Origin: Duganella dendranthematis
GTDB lineage: Bacteria; Pseudomonadota; Gammaproteobacteria; Burkholderiales; Burkholderiaceae_D
Reading direction: 5' to 3'
Length of the DNA: 64,000 nucleotides
Assembly: GCF_012849375.1 (NCBI RefSeq)
Contig: NZ_CP051684.1
Location: 558,001 to 622,000, forward strand
The translations under genes were made by a program, and so were the position numbers. The notes below the pieces were generated by a model, which was not told where the DNA came from, did not search any database, and saw only the letters and a list, made by a program, of their open reading frames with translations. Shown piece by piece: positions 30,131 to 42,162 of the stretch (position 1 is the first letter of the stretch; the number at the start of each line of letters is the position of its first letter).

Positions 30131-30955
30131 ATGGATACCGCCGATCTCGAACACGCCGCCGCCCTGCTCCAACAAGCCGACCTGCTGATCATCGCGGCCG
30201 GCGCCGGCATGGGCGTCGATTCCGGCTTGCCGGATTTTCGCGGCAATGAAGGTTTCTGGCGGGCCTATCCTGCCCTCGGTCGCGCGCGCATGGCGTTTAC
30301 CAGCGTCGCCTCGCCCGCCACGTTTCATGCAGATCCGGCGCTGGCCTGGGGATTTTACGGGCACCGGCTCAATCTCTACCGCGACACGCAACCACACGTC
30401 GGCTTCACGCTGCTGAAGCGATGGGGCGAACGCATGCAGCATGGCGCCGCAGTCTTCACCAGCAATGTCGATGGCCATTTTCAGAAAGCCGGCTTCGATC
30501 CGCAGCGCATCCTGGAATGCCACGGCTCTATCCACCATCTGCAATGCCTGACGCCCTGCGGCGATCATATCTGGCCGGCGGATGGCTACACGCCGCAAGT
30601 GGACACCGTCAACTGCCAGTTATTGAACCAGCCGCCCACTTGCCCGCACTGCGGCGCATTGGCGCGGCCAAATATTCTGATGTTTGGTGACAGTGGCTGG
30701 ATCGAGTCGCGTGCCAGCGCCCAGGAAGCGCGTCTGCACGCGCTGCTGCACAAAGCCAGCAAGCCGCTGGTGATTGAACTGGGCGCTGGAGTGGCAATTC
30801 CATCGGTGCGCCATTTCGGCCAGTCCGTGATCCGCCACCACAACGGCCGCATGATACGGATTAACCCGCGTGAGCCGCAGGTCGCCAGCCCGCAGGATGT
30901 GGGGCTGGCGGCCAACGCGTTGATGGCGTTGAGCGCCATCAACGCGCTGCTATAA
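30131..30955 (+). CDS. SIR2-family NAD-dependent protein deacylase
   Basis: 274 residues, a single sirtuin domain. Visible: NAD-binding GAGMGVDSGLPDFRG (about 24-38), TSNVDGHF (110-117), the catalytic His in ECHGSI (His131), and a structural zinc site (Cys139, Cys143, Cys171, Cys174; CLTPC...CPHC). RPNILMFGD follows and the C-terminal ELGAGVAIPSVRHFG block closes the NAD pocket. The family removes acyl groups from protein lysines using NAD. The GVDSGLPDF variant (instead of GIPDFR with S/A) is seen in the sub-family with longer linkers. No operon partner; the FAH gene is convergent. Confidence 0.9.
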   Translation: MDTADLEHAAALLQQADLLIIAAGAGMGVDSGLPDFRGNEGFWRAYPALGRARMAFTSVASPATFHADPALAWGFYGHRLNLYRDTQPHVGFTLLKRWGERMQHGAAVFTSNVDGHFQKAGFDPQRILECHGSIHHLQCLTPCGDHIWPADGYTPQVDTVNCQLLNQPPTCPHCGALARPNILMFGDSGWIESRASAQEARLHALLHKASKPLVIELGAGVAIPSVRHFGQSVIRHHNGRMIRINPREPQVASPQDVGLAANALMALSAINALL

Positions 30956-30960
30956 CCGGT

Positions 30961-31668
30961 TTATACCAATTTAACGGTAATCGGGGAGAGGCCGGCAACC
31001 TTGCCTTCCAGGACATTACCGCGCACCACCGCGCCCACACCTTCCGGCGTGCCACTGAAGATCAAGTCGCCCGGCGCCAGCGTGAAATAGGTCGACAGGT
31101 TGGCGATGGTTTCGCTGACCGACCAGATCAGCTCCGAAATATGCGACGACTGCTTGGTCACGCCATCCACATCCAGCTGGATCGCGGCGTGGTTGATGTC
31201 GCCCGCATCTTCGGCGCGGGTGATCAGGCCGATCGGCGCGGAGTAGTCGAACGCCTTGCCGATTTCCCACGGACGGCCGACGTCGCGCATCTTGAATTGC
31301 AGATCGCGGCGCGTCATGTCGAAGCCGACCGCGTAGCCGAAGATGTGCGAGGCCGCATCTTCCACCGAAATATTGGCGCCGCCCTTGCCCAGCGCGACCA
31401 CCAGTTCGCACTCGTAGTGCAGATTATTGGTCAGCGGCGGGTACGGCAGTTCCAGCACGCGGTTCGGCGCGGCCGGCACCACGGCCTGGGCGTCGCCCGG
31501 CTTGGAGAAGAAGAATGGCGGTTCGCGGGTCGGGTCGGAACCCATCTCGCGCGCGTGGCCGGCGTAGTTGCGGCCGACGCAGTAGACGCGGCGCACCGGG
31601 AACAAGTCGGAAGTGCCGGCGACCGGCAGGCCGACGATGTCATGGGCGGGAATTACGTAGGCAGTCAT
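30961..31668 (-). CDS. Fumarylacetoacetate hydrolase family protein
   Basis: 235 residues, the single FAH domain of short family members such as fumarylpyruvate hydrolase. RRVYCVGRNYAGHAREMG and PFFFSKPGDA are hallmark blocks; the metal ligands appear as the ExE of YECELVVAL and the later Asp of GYAVGFDMTRRDLQ. The C-terminal LAPGDLIFSGTPEGVGAV block is complete. It probably cleaves a C-C bond in an oxoacid of an aromatic-degradation route, but no pathway genes are nearby. It ends convergently with the sirtuin gene. Confidence 0.88.
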   Translation of the reverse strand: MTAYVIPAHDIVGLPVAGTSDLFPVRRVYCVGRNYAGHAREMGSDPTREPPFFFSKPGDAQAVVPAAPNRVLELPYPPLTNNLHYECELVVALGKGGANISVEDAASHIFGYAVGFDMTRRDLQFKMRDVGRPWEIGKAFDYSAPIGLITRAEDAGDINHAAIQLDVDGVTKQSSHISELIWSVSETIANLSTYFTLAPGDLIFSGTPEGVGAVVRGNVLEGKVAGLSPITVKLV

Positions 31669-31754
31669 GATGCTCCTGTAGGCTGTAGAGGGACATCACG
31701 CATGGTACAACAGCAGCCAACCGCGTGCAGCGGAAGGATACATTAAGAGACAAA

Positions 31755-32366
31755 TCAGCTCAGCAGCAGCGCCTTCATGGCGACCCGGTACCCTTCCACA
31801 AGGGAGTTGCGGTCCATGTCCGGACGGTGCAAGGCGCGGATCGGCAGGCCGTGGAACAGCGACACCATGGTGTTGATGCGGCCGTCGAGCAGCGCGTCGT
31901 CAACCGGCAGGCCGCGCCGTTCGCGTTCGCGCTTGATGATGGGCCGGAACTCGGCCATCGCCACCACGTCGGAAGCGCGCATGGCGTCGGCGATCTTGGG
32001 ATTGCGCGCCGCTTCGGCAAACATCTCCAGCGGCAGCTGGAAGTACTGCGGATCGAGGTTTTCGTCGATGTGGCGCGGCGCCTCGTCGATCATCGATTGC
32101 AGCGGATCGTCCTTGCCGCTCAATTCGCGCAACTGCGCCGCCACATGCTCCGACTCCAGGTCGACGAAGGCCATGATGATGGCTTCCTTGTTGTCGAAGT
32201 AGTTGTAGATGTGGCCCGCGCTCATGCCGGCTTCTTTCGAAATCTCGGACATGCTGGCGCCATGGAAGCCGCTGCGCGCGAAGCACACGGCAGCGGCCTG
32301 CAAAACCTGGTTACGGCGACTCTGCGCCCGTTCCGGGTCAGTGCGTCGCTTGACGTGGGATTTCAT
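31755..32366 (-). CDS. TetR/AcrR regulator of the RND efflux operon
   Basis: 203 residues. HTH region: RRNQVLQAAAVCFARSGFHGASMSEISKEAGMSAGHIYNYFDNKEAIIMAFV, close to the AcrR/TtgR consensus. The helical ligand domain follows (SMIDEAPRHIDENLDPQYFQLPLEMFAEAARNPKIADAMRASD in outline). Start at 32366 is chosen for AAGGA upstream; the frame opens further without a ribosome site. It is the last gene of the adaptor-pump-outer membrane factor run, 68 bp past the OM-factor stop. The palindrome at 38287-38304 before the adaptor gene is its likely operator. Confidence 0.85.
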   Translation of the reverse strand: MKSHVKRRTDPERAQSRRNQVLQAAAVCFARSGFHGASMSEISKEAGMSAGHIYNYFDNKEAIIMAFVDLESEHVAAQLRELSGKDDPLQSMIDEAPRHIDENLDPQYFQLPLEMFAEAARNPKIADAMRASDVVAMAEFRPIIKRERERRGLPVDDALLDGRINTMVSLFHGLPIRALHRPDMDRNSLVEGYRVAMKALLLS

Positions 32367-32434
32367 GGAGCGGTCCTTGGGTAATATGAAAAGATCAAAC
32401 CGGTGGACGCCAGTGCGGCGTCCACCGTGCAGCA

Positions 32435-33871
32435 TCAGCGCTGCGGTGGCAACTCAGGCTGCCAGCCGCCGCCCAGCACCTTATACAAGGTGACGGCGTT
32501 GCTGTTTTTTGCAAGGCGCGTGGTGATCAAACCTTGCTGCGCCGTGTACAGCGCGCGTTGCGACACCAGTGCGTTCAGGTAGGTGTCAGCCCCCTGGCGA
32601 TAACGCGCTTCGTTGATGGTGTAGCTCTTCTGCGAAGCCTCGACCAGCGCCTGCGACGACGCCAGACGCTGATCCAGCGTGCCGCGCGTGGCCAGTGCAT
32701 CGGCCACTTCGCGGAACGCGGTCTGGATCGACTTCTCATACTGCGCCACCGAGATGTCCCGATCGGCCTTGGCGATATTCAGGTTGGCGCGGTTGACGCC
32801 TCCATCGAAGATCGGCAGGTTGATCTGCGGCGCAAAGCTCCACGTCGACGAACCGGCCTTGAACAAGCCGGACAAGGTGCTGCTGGCGCTACCGCCCGAC
32901 GCCGTCAGCGAAATGCTCGGGAAGAAGGCGGCGCGCGCCACGCCGATATTGGCATTGGCGGCGCGCAGCGAGCGCTCCGCTTCCTGCACGTCCGGACGCG
33001 ATTGCAGCAGGTCCGATGGCAGGCCGGCCGGAATCGCCGCCAGCTGCGTCACCTCTTCCAGCTCGCCGGTTGGCAGCAGCTCGTCCGGCACGGCGCTGCC
33101 GACCAGCAGCGCCAGCGCATTCTGGTCCAGCGCCACCTGCGCGGTGTAGACCGCGGCGTCGTTGCGCGCGGTTTCCACGCTGGTCTGCGCGTCGTACATA
33201 TCGGTGCCGGCCACCACGCCGGAAGCGAAGCGCTTGCGGCTCAGGTCATAGCTGGTCTGCTGGCTTTTGACGGTCTCCAGCGACAGCTTCAAACGCTGCT
33301 GATCGGCGATCAGCGTCAGGTAGGCATTCGCCACTTCCGACACCAGCGTAATCTGCTGCGTGCGGCGCGCTTCCTCGGTGCCCAGGTAGCTTTGCAGGCC
33401 AGCCTCGGACTGGTTGCGCACCTTGCCGAAGAAGTCCAGCTCATACGAAGACATCACCAGGCCGCCGTTGTACTGGCGGTTGACGATCGACTGGCCGGTG
33501 CCGGTCATGTTGGACGGCGTGCGCGAGGCGCTCTGGCTAACGTTGGCCGACAGTTTCGGCAGCAGCGCCGCCGTGTCGATGTTGTACTGCGCCTTGGCCT
33601 TCTCGATGTTGAGAACCGACACGCGCAGGTCGCGGTTGTTGGCCAGCGCAAGCTCGATCACCTTGCGCAGCTTGGGATCGGCGAAGTATTCGCGCCACAG
33701 GATTTGCGACACCGGCTTGGCGTCGGCCGCCGCCTGTGGCACGCCCTGGTAGGCCTCGCCGTGCGGGAAGGTCTGCGCCACCGGTTGCGCCGGGCGTTCA
33801 TACACTGGCGCCAGGCTGCAGCCGGCCAACATCGCCAGCGCCGCCATCGTGAATAAAGATTTTTTCATCAT
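32435..33871 (-). CDS. Outer-membrane efflux lipoprotein (NodT/OprM family)
   Basis: 478 residues with a lipobox (MMKKSLFTMAALAMLAGCSL, Cys18), so lipid-anchored in the outer membrane. The two OEP repeats are visible: PVSQILWREYFADPKLRKVIELALANNRDLRVSVLNIEKA in outline, and the second with LLQSRPDVQEAERSLRAANANIGVARAAFFPSI. The family forms the trimeric TolC-like exit duct of RND pumps. The stop of the pump gene is one base before its start, so the three structural genes are cotranscribed. Confidence 0.93.
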   Translation of the reverse strand: MMKKSLFTMAALAMLAGCSLAPVYERPAQPVAQTFPHGEAYQGVPQAAADAKPVSQILWREYFADPKLRKVIELALANNRDLRVSVLNIEKAKAQYNIDTAALLPKLSANVSQSASRTPSNMTGTGQSIVNRQYNGGLVMSSYELDFFGKVRNQSEAGLQSYLGTEEARRTQQITLVSEVANAYLTLIADQQRLKLSLETVKSQQTSYDLSRKRFASGVVAGTDMYDAQTSVETARNDAAVYTAQVALDQNALALLVGSAVPDELLPTGELEEVTQLAAIPAGLPSDLLQSRPDVQEAERSLRAANANIGVARAAFFPSISLTASGGSASSTLSGLFKAGSSTWSFAPQINLPIFDGGVNRANLNIAKADRDISVAQYEKSIQTAFREVADALATRGTLDQRLASSQALVEASQKSYTINEARYRQGADTYLNALVSQRALYTAQQGLITTRLAKNSNAVTLYKVLGGGWQPELPPQR

Positions 33872-33872
33872 A

Positions 33873-36800
33873 TTAGTGCACCTCTACAGCAGGAGCAGGA
33901 GCGGCCGGCTTCTTCGGAGCGAAGTAGCCACGCACCAGCACAAAGAACAGCGGCACGAAGAAGATCCCCAGGAAGGTCGCCGTCAGCATCCCGCCCAGCA
34001 CGCCGATGCCGATCGCATTCTGGCTGCCGGAACCGGCGCCGCTGCTGATCGCCAACGGGAACACGCCCAGGCCGAACGCGATGGAAGTCATCAGGATCGG
34101 ACGCAGACGCATTTTGACCGCGTGCAGCGTGGCCTTCTTCAGATCCTCGCCGGCGTCCTGCAGTTCCTTCGCAAACTCCACGATCAGAATCGCATTCTTC
34201 GCCGCCAGACCGACCACGGTCAGCAGGCCGACCTGGAAGTAGACGTCGTTGGACAGCTTGAACACATAGGTCGCCACCACCGCGCCGATCACACCCAGCG
34301 GCACTACCAGCAGCACCGAGAACGGAATCGACCAGCTTTCATACAGCGCGGCCAGGCACAGGAACACGATCAGCACCGAGATGGCGTACAGCTGCGTGGT
34401 CTGCGAGCCGGAATCGCGTTCCTCGGTCGACAGGCCGGTCCACTCGAAGCCGATACCCGGCGGCAGTTGCGCCGCCAGCTTTTCGATTTCCGCCATCGCG
34501 GTACCCGAGCTCTGACCCGGCGCAGGCGCGCCCAGGATCTCGGTCGATGGCAGGCCGTTGTAGCGCTCCAGGCGCGGCGAGGCGTAAATCCATTCGCCCG
34601 CCGAGAACGACGAGAATGGCACCATCTGGCCGCTGGCGTTACGCACGAACCATTTGTTCAGGTCTTCCGGCGTCATGCGCGCTTCGGCCGCGCCTTGCAG
34701 GTACACCTTCTTCACGCGGCCACGGTCGACAAAGTCGTTGACGTAAGCACTACCCCAGGCAGTGCTCAGCACCGAGTTCACATCGGACACGGTCAGGCCG
34801 AGCGCAATCGCTTTCTGCTGGTCGACGGTGATCTTGTACTGCGGCGTATCTTCCTGGCCGTTGGGACGCACGCCCACCAGCACTTTGCTCTGCGATGCCA
34901 TGCCCAGCATCTGGTTACGCGCAGCCATCAGCGCATCGTGACCGACGCCGCCGATATCCTGCAGCTGCAGGTCGAAGCCGCTGGCGTTACCCAGTTCCAG
35001 CACCGCAGGCGGGGCGAAGGCGAACACCATCGCGTCCTTGATCTGCGAGAACGAACCCATGGCGCGGCCGACGATCGAGCTGACGCGATTGGAGACGCCC
35101 GGACGATCCGCCCAGTCCTTCATCCGCACGAAGGCGATGCCGGTATTCTGGCCATTGCCGCTGAAGCTGAAGCCAGCCACCGCGAACACGGAAGCGACGT
35201 TGTCCTTCTCGTTGGTCAGGAAGTGGTTCTCGACTTTTTCGATCACTTTCAGCGTGCGTTGCTGGGTTGCGCCGGTTGGCAGCTGGATCTGCGAGAACAG
35301 CACGCCCTGGTCTTCTTCCGGCAGGAAGGAAGTCGGCAGGCGCATGAACACCACGGCCAGCACCACCAGGAGCACTGCGTACAGCACCAGCGAACGGCCG
35401 CCGCGATTCAGGATCGAACCAACGATGCCCTGGTATTTATTGGTGCCACGCTCAAAGGTACGGTTGAACCAACCGAAGAAACCCTTGTTGGACATGGCAT
35501 GGCCTTTTTCCACCGGCTTCAGGATGGTGGCGCACAGCGCTGGCGTGAAGATCATCGCCACCAGCACCGACAGCACCATCGCCGACACAATGGTCACCGA
35601 GAACTGGCGGTAAATCACGCCGGTCGAACCGCTGAAGAAGGCCATCGGCACAAACACCGCCGACAGCACCATGGCGATGCCGACCAGCGCACCGCTGATC
35701 TGGGTCATTGACTTGCGCGTCGCTTCCAGCGGCGACAAGCCTTCGTCCGTCATCACGCGCTCGACGTTTTCCACCACCACAATCGCATCATCGACCAGCA
35801 GGCCGATTGCCAGCACCACCGCGAACATGGTCAGCGTGTTGATCGAATAGCCCAGCGCCGACAGGATGGCGAAGGTACCCAGCAGCACCACCGGCACCGC
35901 CATGGTTGGAATCAGCGTGGCGCGGAAGTTTTGCAGGAACAGGTACATCACCAGGAACACCAGGACGATTGCCTCGACCAGGGTTTTCACCACTTCTTCA
36001 ATCGACAGCTTGACGAATGGCGTAGTGTCGAACGCGACGACGGCTTTCAGACCTTTCGGGAACTGGCCTTCCATCGACTTGATCTTGGCCTTGACCGCAT
36101 TGGCGGTGTCCAGCGCGTTGGCGCCGGTGGCCAGCTTGATCGCCATGCCGGATGCCGGCTTGCCGTTGTAGCGCGCCAGGATGTTATAGGTCTCGCTGCC
36201 CAGCTCCATGCGGGCCACATCGCGCAGGTGCACGGTGGCGCCGCTGGTGCTGGTCTTCAGCAGGATCTCACCGAACTGCTCGGCCGTTTGCAAACGGCTT
36301 TGCGCAGTCACGGTGGCATTCAGCTGCTGGCCGGCGACGGCCGGCAGGCCGCCCAGTTGGCCAGCCGAGACTTCGGTGTTCTGCGCGCTGATCGCGGCAC
36401 TGACGTCGGCAGGGGTCAGCTGGTAGCTTTGCAGCTTGGCGGCGTCCAGCCAGATGCGCATGGCGTACTGCGAACCGAAGTTGGTCACATCGCCCACGCC
36501 TTCCACCCGCGAGACCGGATCGATCACGCTGGCGGTGACGTAATCGCCGATGTCGGCCTGCTTCATCGAGCCGTCTTCCGACACGAAGCCCAGCACCATC
36601 AGGAAGTTCTTGGTAGCTTTCGCCACCACCAGGCCTTGCTGCTGCACGGCAGCAGGCAGCAGCGGCGTGGCCAGCTGCAGCTTGTTCTGCACCTGCACCT
36701 GCGCGATGTCAGGATTGGTGCCGCTCTTGAAGGTCAGCGTCAGCGTCACGCCACCGGCCGAATCGGACGATGACGACATGTAACGCAGGCCGTCGATACC

Positions 36801-37010
36801 CTTCATCTTTTGTTCGATGATCTGGGTAACGGCGTTTTCCACGGTCTTGGCCGAGGCGCCTGGGTAGGTGCCGCTGATCGAAATCGACGGCGGCGCAATG
36901 CTTGGATACTGTGCGATCGGCAGGCCGAGAATCGAGATTATGCCGCCCAGCATAATCACGATCGCGACCACCCACGCAAAAATCGGGCGATCAATAAAGA
37001 AACGAGACAT
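33873..37010 (-). CDS. RND efflux permease, HAE1 (AcrB/MexB) family
   Basis: 1045 residues, full length for AcrB-type pumps: N-terminal [23 protein letters not shown], two large periplasmic loops and 12 TM helices. Helix 4 carries the proton-relay Asp pair ([20 protein letters not shown]) and helix 10 the partner Lys region ([22 protein letters not shown]). [18 protein letters not shown] is the family C-terminal block. It pumps hydrophobic drugs or other amphiphiles from the periplasm through the OM duct. Flanked by its adaptor (11-bp gap) and OM factor. Confidence 0.96.
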   Translation of the reverse strand: MSRFFIDRPIFAWVVAIVIMLGGIISILGLPIAQYPSIAPPSISISGTYPGASAKTVENAVTQIIEQKMKGIDGLRYMSSSSDSAGGVTLTLTFKSGTNPDIAQVQVQNKLQLATPLLPAAVQQQGLVVAKATKNFLMVLGFVSEDGSMKQADIGDYVTASVIDPVSRVEGVGDVTNFGSQYAMRIWLDAAKLQSYQLTPADVSAAISAQNTEVSAGQLGGLPAVAGQQLNATVTAQSRLQTAEQFGEILLKTSTSGATVHLRDVARMELGSETYNILARYNGKPASGMAIKLATGANALDTANAVKAKIKSMEGQFPKGLKAVVAFDTTPFVKLSIEEVVKTLVEAIVLVFLVMYLFLQNFRATLIPTMAVPVVLLGTFAILSALGYSINTLTMFAVVLAIGLLVDDAIVVVENVERVMTDEGLSPLEATRKSMTQISGALVGIAMVLSAVFVPMAFFSGSTGVIYRQFSVTIVSAMVLSVLVAMIFTPALCATILKPVEKGHAMSNKGFFGWFNRTFERGTNKYQGIVGSILNRGGRSLVLYAVLLVVLAVVFMRLPTSFLPEEDQGVLFSQIQLPTGATQQRTLKVIEKVENHFLTNEKDNVASVFAVAGFSFSGNGQNTGIAFVRMKDWADRPGVSNRVSSIVGRAMGSFSQIKDAMVFAFAPPAVLELGNASGFDLQLQDIGGVGHDALMAARNQMLGMASQSKVLVGVRPNGQEDTPQYKITVDQQKAIALGLTVSDVNSVLSTAWGSAYVNDFVDRGRVKKVYLQGAAEARMTPEDLNKWFVRNASGQMVPFSSFSAGEWIYASPRLERYNGLPSTEILGAPAPGQSSGTAMAEIEKLAAQLPPGIGFEWTGLSTEERDSGSQTTQLYAISVLIVFLCLAALYESWSIPFSVLLVVPLGVIGAVVATYVFKLSNDVYFQVGLLTVVGLAAKNAILIVEFAKELQDAGEDLKKATLHAVKMRLRPILMTSIAFGLGVFPLAISSGAGSGSQNAIGIGVLGGMLTATFLGIFFVPLFFVLVRGYFAPKKPAAPAPAVEVH

Positions 37011-37021
37011 AGACTAACTCC

Positions 37022-38248
37022 TTATTGCGCGCTCTTGGCGTTGGCGGGGACGGCGCCGCCGGCGGCGAGCGCCGCGGCAGGTGCAGCGGCCGGTGCGGCG
37101 GCAGGCTTGGCGGCGTTGGCCGGCGCGCCAGGTTTAACTTTCTGCACGCCTTCGACGATCAACAGATCGCCTTCGTTCAGGCCCGATTTAACCAGCCACT
37201 TGTCGCCGATGGTGCCGCCGGTGGTCAGCACGCGTTGTTCGACCTTGCCTTCCTTGTTCAGCACCAGTGCCGTCGCTTCGCCCTTGGCGTTGCGGGTCAC
37301 GCCCTGCTGTGGCACGGCGATGGCGTGCTCGTTGACGCCGGAATCGACGATGGCGCGCACAAACATGCCAGGCAGCAGATCATGCTTGGGATTCGGGAAC
37401 AGCGCGCGCAGCGTGACGTTGCCGGTGCCGGTATCGACCGTCACATCGGAGAACTGCAACTTGCCCTCTTCCGCGTACTTGGTGCCGTCCGACAGCACCA
37501 GCGTCACCTTGGCCTGGCCGTCTTTGCGCAGGCTGCCGTTAGCGACGTCGCGCTTCAGGCGAAGCATGTCTTCGCTCGACTGGGTAACGTCGACGTAGAT
37601 CGGGTCCAGCTGCTGCACGGTGGTCAGCGCGGTGGTCTGGCCGGCGGTCACCAGCGCACCCGGCGTGACGGTCGAACGGCCGATACGACCGCTGATCGGC
37701 GCATCGACGTGGGTGTAGTTCACATTGATCTTGGCTTGTTCCACGGCGGCGTTGGCCGATTCCACATCGGCTTTGGCTTGCTCGTAGGCGGCCACGGCGT
37801 CGTCGTAATCCTGCTTGCTGACGCCTTCGATGGCCACCAGCTCTTTATAGCGGCCCACTTTCGGCTGCGACGTCAGCAGGTTGGCCTTGGCCTTGGCCAG
37901 GGTGGCCTTGGCGGAGTTGTACGCGGCCTGATAGGTGGCCGGGTCAATCTGGTATAACGGGACACCGGCTTTGACGTCGGCGCCTTCGACAAACAGGCGT
38001 TTCTGAATCAGACCGCTGACCTGCGGGCGCACTTCAGCGACTTGGTATGCGCTGGTGCGGCCCGGCAGTTCGGTCGTGATTTGCAGCGGCGCTTGCGCCA
38101 CTTTGAAAACGCCCACTTCCGCCACCTGCTGCTGGTGAGGTGCTTCGGACGTGGACTTGGAGCAACCGGCCAACACGGCCAGTGCGGAGACGATAGCTGC
38201 GGCACCAGCGGTGCGCAGCATTGTTTTTTTGCAGAAAAGGGCTTCCAT
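37022..38248 (-). CDS. RND periplasmic adaptor (AcrA/MexA family) lipoprotein
   Basis: 408 residues with a lipoprotein signal (AAAIVSALAVLAGCSKS). The membrane-fusion plan is complete: lipoyl half-motifs (LPGRTSAYQVAEVRPQVSGLIQKRLFVEGADVKAG and INVNYTHVDAPISGRIGRSTVTPGALV in outline), a coiled-coil hairpin (about 100-170), beta-barrel (TLVLSDGTKYAEEGKLQFSDVTVD) and a membrane-proximal domain. The C-terminus carries a low-complexity Ala/Pro tail. Start 38248 (MEALFCKK) is preferred; 38221 is the alternative. First gene of the efflux operon. Confidence 0.92.
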   Translation of the reverse strand: MEALFCKKTMLRTAGAAAIVSALAVLAGCSKSTSEAPHQQQVAEVGVFKVAQAPLQITTELPGRTSAYQVAEVRPQVSGLIQKRLFVEGADVKAGVPLYQIDPATYQAAYNSAKATLAKAKANLLTSQPKVGRYKELVAIEGVSKQDYDDAVAAYEQAKADVESANAAVEQAKINVNYTHVDAPISGRIGRSTVTPGALVTAGQTTALTTVQQLDPIYVDVTQSSEDMLRLKRDVANGSLRKDGQAKVTLVLSDGTKYAEEGKLQFSDVTVDTGTGNVTLRALFPNPKHDLLPGMFVRAIVDSGVNEHAIAVPQQGVTRNAKGEATALVLNKEGKVEQRVLTTGGTIGDKWLVKSGLNEGDLLIVEGVQKVKPGAPANAAKPAAAPAAAPAAALAAGGAVPANAKSAQ

Positions 38249-38285
38249 GTGATGAGCTTTCTGTATAAAAATTAAGCACAACCTA

Positions 38286-38315
38286 TAGAATGAACGATCA
38301 TTCTAATTAAGTCAA
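38286..38315 (-). promoter_or_regulatory. Operator/promoter of the RND efflux operon
   Basis: Palindrome AGAATGAACGATCATTCT (38287-38304; 7-bp perfect arms, 8 with the flanking T/A) is of the GAATGA/TCATTC class bound by AcrR/TtgR-type TetR repressors. A TTGACT hexamer (38310-38315) lies just upstream, so the palindrome overlaps the promoter spacer and -10. It lies 39 bp before the adaptor ATG. Confidence 0.75.
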
Positions 38316-38506
38316 GCAACTATATGGTGCAGTGCGGGGTGATACCGAAAGATTTAAGCGTGGCTTAAGGCGATGAAATTCAGCGCACTGTCCTAGTGCA
38401 GGGACGTTGCAATGCTACAATCAGTTAATTTCTTTACGTCATCATTTAGTACGCTCGTGCACATTCCTAAACCGTCCTCTACCACCCGCCCCGCCTCACC
38501 ACCCTG

Positions 38507-40612
<2,106 letters not shown>

Positions 40613-40663
40613 CGCTTTCCGGTAGCATCGTCCAGACAACAATTAATGCCTGGAACGCGACCA

Positions 40664-42157
40664 ATGGAAGAACAAAACAGCCTGAGCACCGATTTTCTCC
40701 CCACCGGCGTGCCGGGCCTGGACGTGGTCCTCACCGGCGGCCTGACCAAGGACCGGCTGTACCTCGTCGAAGGCGAGCCGGGCACCGGCAAGACCACGCT
40801 GGCGCTGCAGTTCCTCAACGAAGGCGTGCGGCGCGGCGAAACCACGCTATACATCACGCTGGCCGAAACCGCCGTGGAACTGCGCAGCGTGGCGCAGTCG
40901 CACGGCTGGAGCATGGACGGCATCCATATCGAGGAGATCATTCCCGACGAAAAGGCGCTCGACCCGGACCAGCAGTACACCATCTTCCACCCGTCCGAAA
41001 TCGAACTGGGCAACACCACCCAGCGCATTCTCGGCGCCATCGACCGCTACCATCCGAGCCGCGTGGTGCTCGATTCGCTGTCCGAGCTGCAACTGCTGGC
41101 GGAAAGCCCGCTGCGCTACCGGCGCCAGGTGCTGGCGCTCAAGCAATACATGAGCAGCCGCAACTGCACCACCATTTTCCTCGACGACCGCACCGCGCTG
41201 TCGACCGACTTGCAAGTGCGCAGCGTGGCGCACGGCGTCATGACGCTGGAACTGGCCGACCAGGCTTATGGCGCCGAGCGCCGCCGGCTGCGCGTGGTCA
41301 AATACCGCGGCGTGGCCTTCCGCGGCGGTGCGCACGACTACAAGATCATCAAGGGCGGACTGTATATTTATCCGCGCCTGGTGGCCGCTGCCACGCGCGA
41401 ATCGGCCAGCCGCCGGCAATTGTCGAGCGGCTTGGCCTCGCTCGACGCACTGCTGGGCGGCGGCCTGGAGGAAGGCATGAGCACGCTGCTGTCCGGTCCC
41501 TCCGGCACCGGCAAGTCGTCGCTGGCGGCGCAATTCGTCCACGCCGCCACCGAGCGCGGCGAGCGTTGCGCCATGTTCCTGTTCGAGGAAGCGCGCAACA
41601 ATATGCTCAACCGCTGCACCAACCTCGGCTTCAACCTGCACGGCGCGATTGACAAGGGCCTGCTGTCGGTGCAGCAGATCGATCCGGCCGAACTGTCGCC
41701 GGGCGAATTCGCCAGCGCCGTCGTGCGCGAGGTGGAACACGGCGCGCGGGTGGTCGTCATCGACAGCCTGAACGGCTATATGAACGCGGTGCCGGACGAG
41801 CGCTTCCTGATCATCCACCTGCACGAGCTGCTGACCTACCTGGGTCAGCGTGGCGTGGTCAGCGTGCTGGTCGGCGTGCAATCGGGCGTGATGGGTCCCG
41901 GCATGACCTCCGCCGTCGACGCCAGCTACCTGGCCGACAACATCATCATGCTGCGCTATTTCGAGGCCGAAGGCGAAGTGCGCCAGGCCATCTCGGTGTT
42001 CAAGAAGCGCGGCAGCACGCACGAGCGCACGCTGCGCCGCTTCGAGATCAGCGCCACCGGCCTGCGGGTGGGGCCGGTGCTGAAGGACTTCCACGGCGTG
42101 CTGACCGGCGTGCCGACCTATCACGGCCCGGCCGCCATTCAGCCGCCGGCGCTCTGA
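40664..42157 (+). CDS. KaiC-like double ATPase
   Basis: 497 residues with two RecA/KaiC domains. Domain 1 (about 10-245): GVPGLDVVLTGGL, Walker A GEPGTGKTT, Walker B VVLDSLSEL. Domain 2 (about 255-480): LDALLGGGLEEG, Walker A GPSGTGKSS, Walker B VVVIDSLNGY. The double domain is the KaiC plan, but there is no kaiA or kaiB nearby, so a circadian role is not implied; bacterial KaiC homologues of this kind pair with histidine kinases in stress or lifestyle control. The ATG at 40664 has GGA upstream; an ATG at 40646 lacks one. The hybrid kinase starts 5 bp after its stop. Confidence 0.9.
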   Translation: MEEQNSLSTDFLPTGVPGLDVVLTGGLTKDRLYLVEGEPGTGKTTLALQFLNEGVRRGETTLYITLAETAVELRSVAQSHGWSMDGIHIEEIIPDEKALDPDQQYTIFHPSEIELGNTTQRILGAIDRYHPSRVVLDSLSELQLLAESPLRYRRQVLALKQYMSSRNCTTIFLDDRTALSTDLQVRSVAHGVMTLELADQAYGAERRRLRVVKYRGVAFRGGAHDYKIIKGGLYIYPRLVAAATRESASRRQLSSGLASLDALLGGGLEEGMSTLLSGPSGTGKSSLAAQFVHAATERGERCAMFLFEEARNNMLNRCTNLGFNLHGAIDKGLLSVQQIDPAELSPGEFASAVVREVEHGARVVVIDSLNGYMNAVPDERFLIIHLHELLTYLGQRGVVSVLVGVQSGVMGPGMTSAVDASYLADNIIMLRYFEAEGEVRQAISVFKKRGSTHERTLRRFEISATGLRVGPVLKDFHGVLTGVPTYHGPAAIQPPAL

Positions 42158-42162
42158 GCACC

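Noticed and set aside
33849..35711. 620-codon frame opposite the RND pump
   Set aside because: His/Gln/Arg-rich shadow of a conserved pump gene.
38350..38368. TTAAGC-GTG-GCTTAA palindrome before the diguanylate cyclase gene
   Set aside because: Short and single; no matching copy or nearby regulator, so not listed as an operator.
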